64,000 bases of DNA, taken from the NCBI RefSeq assembly GCF_963583255.1, contig NC_084819.1, positions 13,050,471 through 13,114,470 on the forward strand, given 5' to 3'. The notes beneath the pieces were generated by a model. That model saw nothing but the letters and a program-made list of their open reading frames with translations. It ran no database searches and was not told where the DNA came from. Both the position numbers and the translations under genes were made by a program. The first letter of the stretch is position 1, and each line of letters begins with the position of its first letter. Positions 20,775-33,375 of this stretch are shown here, in pieces. Source of the DNA: Pyrus communis. Lineage: Eukaryota > Streptophyta > Magnoliopsida > Rosales > Rosaceae.

Positions 20775-23281
20775 ATGGGTAGGATTGCCGTGGCCACGAT
20801 TGTGAGCCTGTGGATAATTCCCATCTCCATCCTCGTCAATCACATTGTTCCCGAGCCCTACATGGTAATCCCCCCAAGGCAGCAACTTTCGTCGATTCAA
20901 TTCAATGGGAATTTTTTGTATTTAGATTTTTGGGTTGTGTGAATTTTGTTTTGAGGAATTGGTAAATAAATTTACGATCTGTAGGATGAGATATTCCATG
21001 TACCTCAAGCTCAACAGTACTGTAATGGCAATTTCAGAAGCTGGGATCCCATGATCACCACTCCTCCTGGCCTGTATGTTCTTTACCATTTCTGAATTTC
21101 TGAATTTTTTACTTTTTTGTTAATTTGCTTTGAACTTTGTATTCCGCCAGCTGATTTGTAAATGCGAAAGACGGGTTTTAATTACTTTTGGCAAATTAAT
21201 TGGCTTTGATATGTTTTGAACTTTTGATTGAGAACTTAAGAATCATGTTGTATCACAGTATTTAGCAGGGAATCTAACATGTGCAACGCTAAACTTTTGC
21301 AGGTACTATCTTTCACTAGCTCATGTTGCGTATTTGTTTCCAGGCATGTCATTGGTAAAAGCAGCCCTGTCGTTTTCTGAAGGTTGCTCCACAGCGATTC
21401 TTCGCTCTGTCAATGGTGTTTTGGCGGTATTTTGCAGCATTCTTGTGTATGAGATAATCATTCACTTGAGACCGGCTCTTGATGAAAGAAAAGCAACACT
21501 TTACACGGTGGTGCTAGCCATGTACCCGCTTCATTGGTTCTTCACTTTTCTCTATTATACAGATGTTGTGTCGCTTGTGGCAGTGCTCGCTATGCATCTT
21601 GCGTGTTTGAAGAAGAATTACTGGTTTAGTGCATTGGTAAAGGCTTAAGTCTCTTCCATATGTCATTGTATGATTTTGATGCAAGCACACATGTGCTACG
21701 CCTATATGTTTTGTCAAGTGGTAACTTTGTTTGATGTTGGTAATGCAGCTTGGTGCTGTGGCAGTTGTTATTCGGCAAACAAATATTATATGGATGCTTT
21801 TTGTTTGTTGCAGCGAGGTTATAAATATTACAATGGCTGGCCATAAAGATAAGATAGATGTAGACGACACAATTAGGATAAAAGGTCAGCCAACTCCTTC
21901 AAACACTGTTATGTTAGGCGCAAACTTGAGAAAGCGGAAGGCCAGCATTTCAGTGGATACGGGAACACATTTAATCTCGATTAGAAAAGTTTCTTTTCAA
22001 ACTTGCAAATTAGGTTTGTCCTCTTGCAAACACAATTGCTCACATTTTTTATTATCAAAGCTTATAGCAGATGACATTCTATTGCAGGTTTTCTTGATGA
22101 AATTGAGGCCATCTTTCCAAAATTATGGTACATGATGTTGGAACTATTGTTTTCTTTTAGCCCTTTTATTCTAGTATTAGCAGCCTTTATTGCCTTTGTT
22201 CGGTGGAATGGGAGTGTGGTTCTGGGTATGACTCATCCTTCTGTTGTTGATTTGTGTTACACATTGTGGTTTATGAAGTTGCCTTTACTTCTGTTGTCTC
22301 ATACCATGTCCAAATGTTGCAGGTGCAAAAGATGCTCATGCAGTTTCTCCGCATTTTTCACAGATCTTGTATTTTGGTCTATTTTCTGCCCTTGCTATGG
22401 CTCCTACACTCTTTAGTTTGAGACAAGTTGTAGATTTATTCCGGTCAATGTGGAAGAATAAGTTCCTAACCTTCTTTCAGATGTCTTTGGCACTCAGTGC
22501 TGGCTTCATCGCTGTCCATTTTTTCAGGTCAGGCCTATTTAACATTTGAGCTCAATGCTTTTAGAATAATAATTGCATTCAATTTATGGACGAGGAAATA
22601 GGTCAGCTGATATGGACGTCAATTTTTCAATTGATATTTGAGAAAAGCAACTTTTCAAGTGTTTGTTTTAACGTTTTCTCCAATTCCAAGAACGGTGAAT
22701 GTTTCCTGTGCTGTTTTCACGTCCAATGCAGCATAGACATTCATTCATAACCTTAATGTTACAAATCATGATGTAATTTCTTGACTGCTGCAGCATAGCT
22801 CATCCCTATCTTCTGGCTGACAATCGGCATTACCCTTTTTATCTTTGGCGGAAAGTCATCAAAGCTCATTGGTCAATGAAGTTCCTTCTAGTCCCACTTT
22901 ATGTTTATTCATGGCTTTCCATCGTCACTAGATTGGGTCGGTATACAGCTCTTGGTCATCATACGTGTCAATCCTCCTTGTGTTTTTGCCCCTAAGACTT
23001 GTTTCTGTTTCACTTCGGCAGGGAAATTTCAGAGGAAGATCTGGGCGCTGGCATTTTTCTTGGCTGCTGCTGCAGTTTTGGTTCCCGCACCGCTGATTGA
23101 GTTTAGATATTATACTATTCCATTCTTTTTCTTGATTCTACATTCCCATACTGATGATTATCGAACTTGGCTCGTCATGGGGGTCCTGTACATAATCGTC
23201 AACGTCTTCACAATGATGATGTTCTTGTATCGACCATTCCATTGGTCCCATGAGCCAGGGACCCAACGGTTTATATGGTAG
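20775..23281 (+). CDS. ALG10: Dol-P-Glc:Glc2Man9GlcNAc2-PP-dolichol alpha-1,2-glucosyltransferase (ALG10/DIE2 family)
   Basis: Adds the third and last glucose to the dolichol-linked N-glycan precursor in the ER membrane, which is needed for efficient oligosaccharyltransferase use. Eight exons: 20775-20864, 20985-21073, 21303-21636, 21749-22013, 22088-22225, 22323-22527, 22794-22936 and 23022-23281. They total 507 codons, near the family's usual length of about 500. Family signature near the start: [13 protein letters not shown], then [18 protein letters not shown]. Many hydrophobic segments fit a multi-pass membrane protein. Other family stretches are [37 protein letters not shown] and the end [14 protein letters not shown]. 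The ATG at 20775 is followed at once by a hydrophobic anchor ([18 protein letters not shown]). A protein-identical copy lies at 53949-56458. Confidence 0.95.
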
Positions 23282-24666
23282 GTGCTAGCTAGATTCACCC
23301 ATAGATTCCAAAAAACCTGTTCAGGTCCATAGAAATTCAAAACCTTCATACTAATCAGATCCCGGCACGGCGATGCCGATGTAGCGTACTTGTGATCCAT
23401 GCTTTACTTTTCCTTCTTGTTTTTGAAACTCGGTTGAGTATCCCTTGCAGCATTGTATAAACTGAATTCATTTATAGGAATGAATGAAAAGCTTTGTTTT
23501 TCCATCCCACGTTAATGCGGAAATCCAGGCTGTTTGCTCAATAGTTTTTAACATTCGAAACAATAACGCGAATGTAGACACGTAAAATTGATCACTTCAT
23601 GTGGGACCGACTTGCACTAAGCAATGTGTCTAAATAGCCTTACTTATGTTTACTTAAGCGAAAATGAGAAAATGAATGAATAAGAGGGTTTAAAAATGCG
23701 AGAAGGAAAGGGAATCAGAACAATTCTCTCTAGTCGATTTGATTCCTGATTTTTAGGTATTTGATAACGATGGAAAAAGTTGTATTTTTCCGATCCTTTA
23801 TGTGTAAGTAAACCTAACAAAAAGTTAACGAGTAAAATGATTCTCATATCCATATTTTAGTAAACAAGGGAACTCAAGAATTAAAATAATTCAAAGTCTC
23901 ATTCCTTCTAAATTTTTTGGTCAAACCTCATTCCTTTTAAATAAGGGTGCATTTTTGCTCAACTACATTAACTTTCGTGTATGTTTATTATATACCTTAT
24001 TGGTTGCCATGTGTTACATTTTCTAACCCCTAGTAAACTTGTTAAGTATAAGGACACGTGTCAGGTTCTTAGGTGAAGATGAGTATCACCATAGTTAGTG
24101 GTGGTGAACAAAAATACCCCAAATGCCGTAGTAGAAAACCCAAGAAGAGAAGACACACTGCCCAAGGGTAGATCAACCGATCTATAACACATTGAGCCAC
24201 TACCCAAACCAAGCAAAGTAATTCACGTTGGCTAACATTGTTCGTTTGGAAGTATTTCTAAAATGACTGAAGATGTTTTTGTTGAAAATGTTTTGATATC
24301 TATTCGTAGTAAAAATCCAAATAGATCTTGAAAAAAATACTAGAACTGATTCCTACAATAAGCACAAATTTGGTGCTTTTTCTAAAAAACATTTAAAATG
24401 TTTTTGAAAATCAAAATCAATTTTACTAAAAGCGTTTTAAAAATTATTTTAAAAACACTTTGTAACGAGATAATTGATTTTAGCTTTAAAAATATGAAGG
24501 GTATTATGTGTTTGGTTGACCGTGCTCAACAGTGATCTTCCGTTGTTCACGCGCCACGAGCTAGCAAGGTCACAAGTTGAAAGCCACGGAAATCGGAGGT
24601 AGCTTGAAATGCAAGCCATGGAAGTTACGTCTCTCTGCAACCTCGAACCTCAAACACTGACGAGCC
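23282..24666. other. ALG10 to PAE-1 spacer
   Basis: Non-coding and AT-rich; the counterpart is 56459-57912 with several small indels. No element with clear ends seen. The last 100 bp probably includes the PAE-1 leader: an upstream ATG at 24609 opens a frame different from the PAE frame. Confidence 0.45.
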
Positions 24667-27600
24667 ATGGTGGTGGAGAGAGTCGGGTCAAATTCTATGG
24701 CGAATATTTCTGGGCTTCGCGGCCCGCTGTGGTGGATGCAGTGGGCCAAGCGTGGCTGGGCAATCGCCGCCGTCGGATTCGCCGTCTTCGTCTTCGTCTT
24801 CGCTCTCTCTGTCGCCTCCTACTATCGGAGTTCCGAGCCGGAGTCCAACATCGCGAACTCATTTCATCGCATCACCACCTCCGATTTGATCGACCTGACA
24901 TTGTTGCACAGCGCCAAAGATAGAGGCGCCCGTACTGCACCGTAACCCTTTGCTAATCAAATTTTAATTACCATGTGTTTCAGCTCCTAATTAATTTCTC
25001 CTTGATTTGATTACCCTCTTGTTTAATTTATGGTTTTGCAGTTTGTTTAGATGGAAGTTTGCCTGGCTACCATTTTCAAAAGGGATTTGGATCCGGCGCC
25101 AAAAATTGGCTACTTTTCATTGAGGTCTTAACATTTCAAAATTCTTATGTTGTTGGAAAGGCGCAGAGATAGCTGGTTATGAACTTTTAATCGAAACTGG
25201 AATTGGACGGATACTAAACAGACAATAAAATGCCCTAAACCTTAGTGTTACATGCATTATGTTTCCCGATTAATAATTTCTTTAAAATTTTGTAACCAGT
25301 TCTGTTTGTGCATATTTCTTGCAATTGTTTTGTTCAATTTCATTGCATTTACATGTTCTAGTTGGTTTGTTTATTAAGATGAAAAAACTATGTGTAATGG
25401 ATTTATTAGGTTGAAATGTTGAAATGTAGGGTGGAGGTTGGTGCAACACAATAGAATCATGTATTTTGCGTAAACATATGCATTTAGGATCTTCCAAACA
25501 TATGGGACGTCGAGTTCACTTTACTGGGATTTTAAGCCCTTACCCTGACCATAATCCTGGTAATTATATTCTGCTCAGTTGCTTCGTATATGTACGATCA
25601 CCATAATGCTTAATTATTTGTAATTTTAACGCAATGTCAAGTTAAACAGTTAACTGATGTGATTCAATTCCAATTTTGGAGCATTCTCTAGGATTCTTTA
25701 ACTGGAACCGAGTCAGAATACAGTATTGTGATGGCGCATTTATAGCCGGTCACCCTGATAATGAGTTGAAGGTAAGTTATGTTTGGAGATTTTCTGCCTT
25801 GTTTGAGAATCAGTAGTAATTTTATTAATGGAGTTTTTATTGCTCTTCAATGGTATAGAATGGAACGGAACTTTTCTTTAGGGGCCGGCTCATCTGGGAA
25901 GCAATTATGGATGAACTCTTGTCATTTGGCTTATCAAAAGCGGAACAGGTATCAATCTTACAGGCCAGTCTTTTGGGCCCTTCTTTTGGGAAGCAATAAT
26001 GTGTGTGAATAACAATCTTACAGGCCCTTCTTTCGGGATGCTCTTCCGGTGGGTTGGCAGCTCTTATACATTGTGATGAATTTCGACATCTTTTGCCTAA
26101 GGATGCCACTGTCAAATGTCTAGGCGATGCGGGTTTTTTTCTTGATGAGTATGTTTTATGCATACCAGTTCCTTCTGCACCAATATCTTTTAGCTAATCT
26201 GCTTAGCATGAAGTTTTTCTAGGATCATATATTTTCACATGTGAACTTTTCGAGGGCCATAATTTCGTTCTTATCTTTGCTGTTTCCTTATTCTACTTTT
26301 CCTAGTTCATACATTAGGAAATAAGACCTATCACAATCGAACACCTTTGAACCATTCTCTTTTCTATCAAATTTGCAATTCTCCCTCTCAAGCTACACTA
26401 GGAATGTTGAAATTCTTGCAAGGTCTTACTAACTACTTGTTCTACGTGTATAAAGCCCTTTTTCTTAAAGCATCATCTGTGCTCTTACAAGTGATCACAT
26501 AGCTACATTCTGTTTCGTACATTTCAGGAAAGATGTTCTCCACAATCCTACCGTGAGATCTCTCTTTCGTGATGTTGTCAACCTTCAGGTTATGCTCTAA
26601 CATTGACGATACTAGCTTATACAATCCCTTTCTTGGTGATACTTATCCTAGTTTTTGGGTATAACTTTAGTTACTACCTAGGTGATAGTGTAGGGTTGTT
26701 GGGTTTGACGGATGGAATGAATATGAGGTGTAACATCATGTGTCAATATAATTTTCAATCTTTAATATGGTACATCTGTTAATTCTTATTTTAGACTCTG
26801 GCATGTCATACTGATTTTCTTATTCACGCTGTGTCAGGGGTTAGCGAAAAGTTTGAACAAGGATTGTGTTGCAAGAATGGAACCAGATAGGGTAGATTTT
26901 ATTTTCTTCTTTTTTATATGGTACCAATGGTTAAATTTGGGATGTTCTTATTTTTCCTCTAGGTTATGGTTTTTAACACAGCCCCAATCATTTGTTGTGA
27001 ACTTTTATGTAGTGTATCTTTCCTGAAGAAATTGTTAAAAACATCAAAACCCCCGTGTTCCTCGTTCAATCAGCTTATGATTTTTGGCAAGTAAGCTTCC
27101 TCAGAAGTCAAAGCTTCATTTGCTTATCATCTGAATTTGACTTACATCCCTTTTCTCTTTTTTCGTATGTGATGATCATTAGATACAAAATACCTTGATA
27201 CCTAAAGCATCTGATCCACATAGCTACTGGGAAAAGTGCAGACTGAACATTTATAATTGCAATTCTACCCAGGTTGAAATACTTCTAGGTATGTATATAC
27301 CACTGTCGTTAGTCAAAAGGTAGATTTTTGTTCAGGGTCTTCATGTTATATTACATTGAAACTAGGATTCTTACTGTCTTTCTACCAATTGCAAATGCAA
27401 TCAGCGGGCATTACCTGCAGCATCACTAGCTCGAGGCCTCCTTTATGGAAAATATGATTCATTCATCGGACACTAATTGGTTGTATAACGAAGAATAGCT
27501 GTAAACAAAATACCATGGCAAAATTAACTCGATTCATTTTGTACAGGTTTCAGGGGATCTCTGCTGAAGGCGCTGAATGATTTCGAGAAAAATAAGGAAG

Positions 27601-28066
27601 GAGGAATGTTTATAAGTTCTTGCTTTATTCATTGCCAGACATTGATGACTGAGATATGGAATTCGCCGAAATCTTTAAGGATAAACAACAAGGTGAGGAA
27701 AGTTTTATCATTTGTATTTGAATGCCGTTATCATGTGGAGATTTCTTGTTAACTCAAATATGGTGACGGAAGTTCTATCATCCCAGCCGTATATTTCTCT
27801 GTGAGACAGATGAAAGCATAAATACCATAAGCTTAAGCTGCTTAGTGTTATCAAATCAAAATCTGTTTTTCTTTCATTTGTTTCTTGGTTTTCTGTCACT
27901 TTCTTAACTAAACTTGGCATCTGACTGTTTTGAGCTTTGCTATTCCGAATAGACAATTGCAGAGTCAGTGGGGGACTGGTACTTCAATCGAAGTGCAGCG
28001 AAGCTAATAGACTGCCCGTTTCCATGCAATCCGACCTGCTACAATGTGAATTTCACTCGAGGTTGA
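24667..28066 (+). CDS. Pectin acetylesterase, PAE-1 copy A
   Basis: Notum/PAE family hydrolase that removes acetyl groups from cell-wall pectin; membrane-anchored or secreted. Twelve exons: 24667-24931, 25042-25124, 25430-25559, 25692-25771, 25859-25948, 26024-26148, 26528-26588, 26838-26891, 27013-27090, 27183-27288, 27547-27692 and 27953-28066. They total 443 codons with no break. An N-terminal hydrophobic anchor lies at about residues 31-53. The catalytic triad of the family is visible: Ser223 in SGCSSGG, Asp319 in SAYDFWQ, His386 in FIHCQT. Other conserved parts are [22 protein letters not shown] and [11 protein letters not shown]. The first donor (GCCC/gtactg) gives the family's CLDGS junction. 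The nucleophile motif has Ser instead of the usual Ala (GCSSGG). Intron 5 is only 75 bp. Confidence 0.93.
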
Positions 28067-28931
28067 TTGAACTCAAGAAACGCTTTCAACTTTTCAACTG
28101 TTGTTCCGAACTGTAGATCTTTGGAGCCTCAGTTCACCCTAGTGAAAATTCTACCCTCCTTGTCCAGACTCCGAGCACGATCCTATCGCTGTAGATATTG
28201 AGAAAGAGGGTGTGCAGAGAAAATTTAACACAGTTTATAGATGCTGTCTCTTCTTTTTACAGGGAGGAGGAAACGTTGTTTTTTACCTTCAAAGGCTAGA
28301 GACCATTTTGCTACAGCTTAGTGATGTAGCTGTGCATAAAAAGACGATAATGTACGTCATTTTTGTAACCAAAAAGTGTCTAGTTTTTTCTATTAAGTGA
28401 CCTTTTTTTGGACTGTCAGTAACAATTTAATCTTGTATTAATATTTTTACTCGTTATATTTGGACCGTTGAATCACAAATACAAAACCCAAAATTCTAAA
28501 ACTAGTTTGTTATATTACGTGCTCATTAATAATCGTCTCATGTGAATTAACGGCTAGCTGTCACTCATGTGTTGAGAGTCTAACATTTTTTTTAGTATGC
28601 AACACATTTTTTCTGCTTCAAAATAATGCTACCCTTATTTTTGGTCTGAAAATAATGGCCTACCTTTTCTTCTTTTTTTTTTTTTTTTTTTTTGTTGTTG
28701 ATAATAATGCCTCATTCTATGGATTTATTCTATTAAACATTGTTTCTTGCTAGAAAAGCAAAAAAATAAAAAAAAAATAAAAAAAATAAAAAAATAAAGT
28801 AAAATTAAAAAACCAAAAACCAAAAACAAAAAAAACAAAATAAAGCTTCTTGTCTTAATGAAAACTGGCTGTTAGTTTTTCAGTGTCCGTTTGACTGCGT
28901 TAGCAGAGCACCGGAGGCAGTCAGTCAATTG
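28067..28931. other. PAE-1 to PAE-2 spacer
   Basis: 3'UTR of PAE-1, then simple A-rich and T-rich tracts (28670-28693 and 28763-28850). No additional gene. The counterpart in copy B is 61310-62119, with length differences in the simple tracts. Confidence 0.5.
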
Positions 28932-31900
28932 ATGGTGGGGTCAGTGGCGAATCCCAGGCTTCGCAGCCTGCTATGGTGGCGAAGATGGGCCAAAAAGGAC
29001 TGGGCAATCGCCGCCGTCGGATTTACCGTTATCGCCTTCGCTCTCACTCTCCTCTCCAACTCTTGGCGCGACGAACCAGACTCCGAAATCTCCCGCCCGT
29101 TTCTTCCCAACGCTGCCGCCTTCGATTTCGTTGACTTGACCTTGCTGCGCAACGCCAAAGATAGAGGCGCCCGTACTCAATCCCATCCCCTCTACTTTCC
29201 AATATCTCTCTCTCTCTCTCTCCCCCCGCCCTAATTGTTTGAATTTTGGTTTTGCAGTTTGTTTGGACGGGACTGCCCCTGGCTACCATTTCAGGAAGGG
29301 ATTCGGATCCGGCGCCAACAATTGGCTGCTTCACATTGAGGTCAAAATTCTATCCCTGTGCCTTTTTTTACAGGTCTAATACATATTGTTCCATTCAACA
29401 TCATTGAATTTGCATATGCTAGTAGATTTTTATGTTTAGAATGGAAAATTGTGTGATGGGTTTGGTTAAAAAATCGAAAATGTAGGGTGGAGGTTGGTGC
29501 GATTCGATTGAATCGTGTTCTTGGCGCAAAGGTACTCTACTAGGGTCTTCTAATTACATGGATCGTCGAGTTCCCTTTTCTGGGATTTTGAGCTCTCATC
29601 CATCACAAAATCCTGGTAAGCTTGATTTTATTTGGCTGCTATTTTTATTCCCGTAACGCTTCGTTTTGTAATTCTAGCTCAATCTAAGTTGTTGGCCATC
29701 TAATTGATGTGATTCAATTCATTGTTTGGAGCATTCTCTAGAATTCTTTAACTGGAACAAGGTCAAAATCAGATACTGTGATGGCGCGTCCTTCGCTGGC
29801 CACCCGGAAAATGAGCCTAAGGTGCATTGTGTTTGGAGATTTTGCTGCCTTGTTTTAATTTTATAAACGGAAGAATGTAAGCTGTTAATTTAACATTGGC
29901 TGTTCTTCTATTTCATAGAATGGATTAGGACCTTTTTTTAGGGGCCAGCTCATCTGGGAAGCAGTTATGGATGAACTCTTGTCAATTGGCTTGTCAAAAG
30001 TGAAACAGGTATCTCGTGGTTACTTTTGGTTAAGCTCTATTTGAATAATATGAACTGCAGTTCACAGCTTTTAAACATCAGAAATTTTCTATGCATGTAT
30101 CGATGATTATGACAATACAAGATGTCTTTTTCACTCTCGTTCTAAGAGCTGGTTTCATTAATATTATAATGATATGATTGGACCAGCAATTGTAATACCA
30201 TTCTCCGCAAGAAAAGTATTATTTTCCACCGTGAACTAATTGAAAGCTACTCATTGAGACTATTACAATGAGTGGTCTATTTCTGCTAATACGTATGAGT
30301 GGCACTCTTACAGGCCCTTCTTTCAGGATGCTCTGCTGGTGGGTTAGCGACTCTTATACATTGTGATGACTTTCGGCATCTTCTGCCTAAGGATGCAACT
30401 GTCAAATGTCTTGCTGATGCAGGTTTTTTCCTTGATGAGTATGTTTTTTGCGTACTAGTGCCTTCGGCACCTACATCTTTTAGTGAACCTGTTCAAGATG
30501 AAATCTTTCTAGGATTATACAAGGATCATATTTCTTTGTGTTCGCTTCCAGGATCATATAATATCTCCTAAATCATAAATTTCATAAAATGATGGTGTTG
30601 CCTGATTCTACTCTCTCATTTTCATACCTCAGAATATGAGACCCATCAAAATGGAACACCTATGTACCACATTTTTCTAAAATGATTGAAATTTTTCCTA
30701 TCAAGTAACAGTAGGATTTTTTAAATTGTTTTGCATGTACGATGCTTTTCCCTTTTTTCCTATCTAGTGCATCCTCTGTGCTCAGGATAGTGAATTCATA
30801 AAGAAATAGGAGATGTAGAGAGAGAAAGAGGGAAAGTTTTGAGCCATTTTCTGTTTCCTACATTTCAGGGAAGATGTTCTCCAGCATCGGACGATGAGGT
30901 CTTTCTATAATGATGTTGCCATCCTTCAGGTTAGCTTTGATCTTTACTATTACTAGCTTATGTAATATTTATATTTTTTTATCACTCAATGTTTTTTGTA
31001 GAAACTTAATTCTATCAAATTCTGTCAGATCTGCAGGATCCACCATTTGATTATGAGATGTAAAAACTAGTCGATATGTTTTTAATTTATATGGATCCAT
31101 CTGCTTGTTCTTTTTTGTGAGTCTGACACATCATATATGAGAAAGGGTTTCATTCATCTTGGTCTATATCACTTAATGACGGGAAGCTTTAGGACATTAG
31201 TCATTAAACTGTACCTTCATTGCTTTCTCTTGCTTATTTTTCTGTTGCGCTGTCAGGGTTTATCAAAAAGTTTGAACAAGGATTGTCTTTCAAGGATGGA
31301 ACCAGCTAAGGTAGTTGTTCTTTTCCTCTATATGGTGCCAAATAGTCAAATTTTATAGCTTATTTTTCTGCTCAGTTATGATTTATAACACAAAGCCCCC
31401 ATTTTTTGTTGTGAACTTATACACCAGTGTCTCTTTCCTGAAGAAGTTATTAAACACATTAATACCCCAGTGTTTCTTGTCAACCCAGCTTATGATTTTT
31501 GGCAGGTAATTTTTTTCAGAACCCAAGCTTCATTTACTTGTTATCAGAAATTGATTTGCATTCTTTTATCATTTTTATGACATTAGGTACAACATATCTT
31601 GATACCTGAAGCAGCAGATCCACAGGACTATTGGAGAAAGTGTAAACTGAACATTCACAATTGCAATCCCAGCCAGCTTAAAACACTACATGGTAATTAA
31701 ATTTGAGAAAACCAAATTATATATTGCCCGACTGTCCAGGAAAATCACATACACATAATGCTGTTCTGACTCTATGTAGCTAAGCATGCTTGTGACCCAC
31801 TCTTCATGTGCTACATCCCAATGATCTGATAACTGTTAATTCAGGTGGTTGATCGTAACCATCTATAGATTTTTGTGGACTATAAACCAGCATATTTGCA

Positions 31901-33375
31901 CACTGCATGCTGTGATGAGCAGGAATTTTTGAGTCTTCTCATCACATTGCATTTAAAGTAACCTATGAATTTATGAAAAATGTTACCCTAAGAATCCTAG
32001 AGTCTGTGCACCATGAACCAGCATCTTTTACAGTTGCAAGTTGCAACAGTGGGCATTACTAATGTTAACTTCACAGATGTACATTGTCAAACTAGGGGAT
32101 TATAGTATTGGTTCATCTTACATGTATTTTGTAGCTTCACTAGCTTCAGGCTTCTTGTCAATCGAAAAATAGAGTCCAAAGATAGGTCCTTGCAATTTGT
32201 TCTATAAATAAGTGTAAATATAAACAGAATATTGTGGCAGATTAACATATCAACTTATTTCATACAGGTTTCCGTGATTCTATGCTGAAAGCACTGACTG
32301 AATTCCAAAAAAATACGGAAGGAGGAATGTTTATAAATTCATGTTATATTCATTGCCAGACGTGGATAACCGAGACATGGCATTCACCCACTTCTCCACG
32401 AATAAACAATAAGGTGTGGAAATTTTAATCATCTCATTCCCTTATTGGAAAACAAATGGTTTTGTGTCATTTTTAAACTACCTTTCTGACCGATTTGAAC
32501 TTTCATAGACAATTGCGGAGTCTGTGGGTGCTTGGTACTTTAGTAAGAATGCGGTAAAGCAAACTGACTGCCCATTTCCATGCCATCCCACCTGCTATCA
32601 TATAAATCTCACTGCTCTATGTCATTTTTTTTATTGAACTCAAGAAAACTTCCAACTTTCTAGTGGATTATTCCCAACTTTAAATATTTACTTCCTGGCG
32701 GAAATCTTCCCCTATTGTTTATGCTCCTATCCCTGTAGACATTGAGAAGGAAGGTATCTATCAAACACGAAAGGAAAATAGAGACTAGGTGTGAAGAAAA
32801 TGGAATAACAGTTTATACTTGCCATCATGTTACAAGTTTTTTATATAGAGGAGAGAAACACTTTTTAATATGATGTTCTATGTGCTTTCAATGTAGTAAT
32901 TGTTCTTTGTGATGTAAACATGTATCCCGTGGATATCTTTTGTACTTTGCTTTCCAGAAAAAGATTTAGCAATGAAAATACGGAGACTGGAGACAGGATG
33001 AAAGTATAAGGATCTTCCTCCCCTTTGCTTGTTTGCTCACTTTCCTTGAGGTTTTCGAAATATACATGTATATGTATATGTACATATATGTTGTATTCTT
33101 ATAAATGTTTCTGTTCATGCAACTGAGTGCCTAAATACCATGAGTTTGGCATTACGGCATCAAAATCTGCTCATCTTTTTTGTTTGAAAAAAAATGGTTT
33201 TCTGTCATTTTTCATCCTGAACTTGTTATCTGACTGGTTTGAACTTTGATAGACAATTGCAGAGTCTGTGGGCGACTGGTACTTTGGTCGAAATGCAGTA
33301 AAGCAAATTGACTGTCCATTCCCATGCAATCCCACCTGCTATCATATGAATTTCACTACTTTCTCACGAGGTTGA
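28932..33375 (+). CDS. Pectin acetylesterase, PAE-2 copy A, with two candidate last exons
   Basis: Same family and exon plan as PAE-1. Exons: 28932-29172, 29258-29340, 29486-29615, 29742-29821, 29919-30008, 30314-30438, 30869-30929, 31257-31310, 31428-31505, 31587-31692 and 32268-32413. Then comes either 32509-32637 (12a, ending TALCHFFY) or 33253-33375 (12b, ending TTFSRG). The protein is 440 or 438 residues. The triad is intact: Ser215 in SGCSAGG, Asp311 in NPAYDFWQ, His378 in YIHCQT. A hydrophobic anchor spans about residues 24-42. Both last exons have an AG acceptor, begin TIAESVG and are open to a stop in the same phase. 12b keeps the ending closer to PAE-1 (VGDWYF, CNPTC, SRG). Which one is used cannot be told from sequence alone. 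Confidence 0.92.
32509..32637 (+). other. PAE-2 alternative terminal exon 12a
   Basis: Encodes [18 protein letters not shown]... and ends with TALCHFFY. It is followed 615 bp later by a second complete terminal exon (33253-33375). It carries VGAWYF and PCHPTC where 12b has VGDWYF and PCNPTC. All triad residues lie upstream, so both products would keep the active site. Confidence 0.8.
33253..33375 (+). other. PAE-2 alternative terminal exon 12b
   Basis: Second copy of the last exon, reading [18 protein letters not shown]... and ending TTFSRG. It is closer to the PAE-1 last exon than 12a is. A near-identical copy is part of the pseudogene unit at 39456-39577, so the exon duplication predates the duplication of the unit. 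Confidence 0.8.

Larger units (their letters stand above)
18827..30363. repeat. Segmental duplication, copy A
   Basis: Colinear with 51742-64000 and visibly high in identity. It covers actin exons 3-4, ALG10, PAE-1 and the 5' half of PAE-2. Similarity begins at ccatttcaac inside actin intron 3. The right limit is unknown because copy B runs off the window. Copy A lacks about 540 bp present in B near 53190-53730, and keeps about 273 bp upstream of ALG10 that B has lost. Confidence 0.95.

Noticed and set aside
21514..21870. Minus-strand frames opposite ALG10 exons (and the equivalents at 54691-55047)
   Set aside because: They are antisense shadows of conserved coding exons, repeated only because the exons are duplicated.
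24609..24923. Alternative 104-codon frame over PAE-1 exon 1
   Set aside because: It is out of frame with the esterase. Its Arg-rich product is a shadow of the hydrophobic anchor codons.
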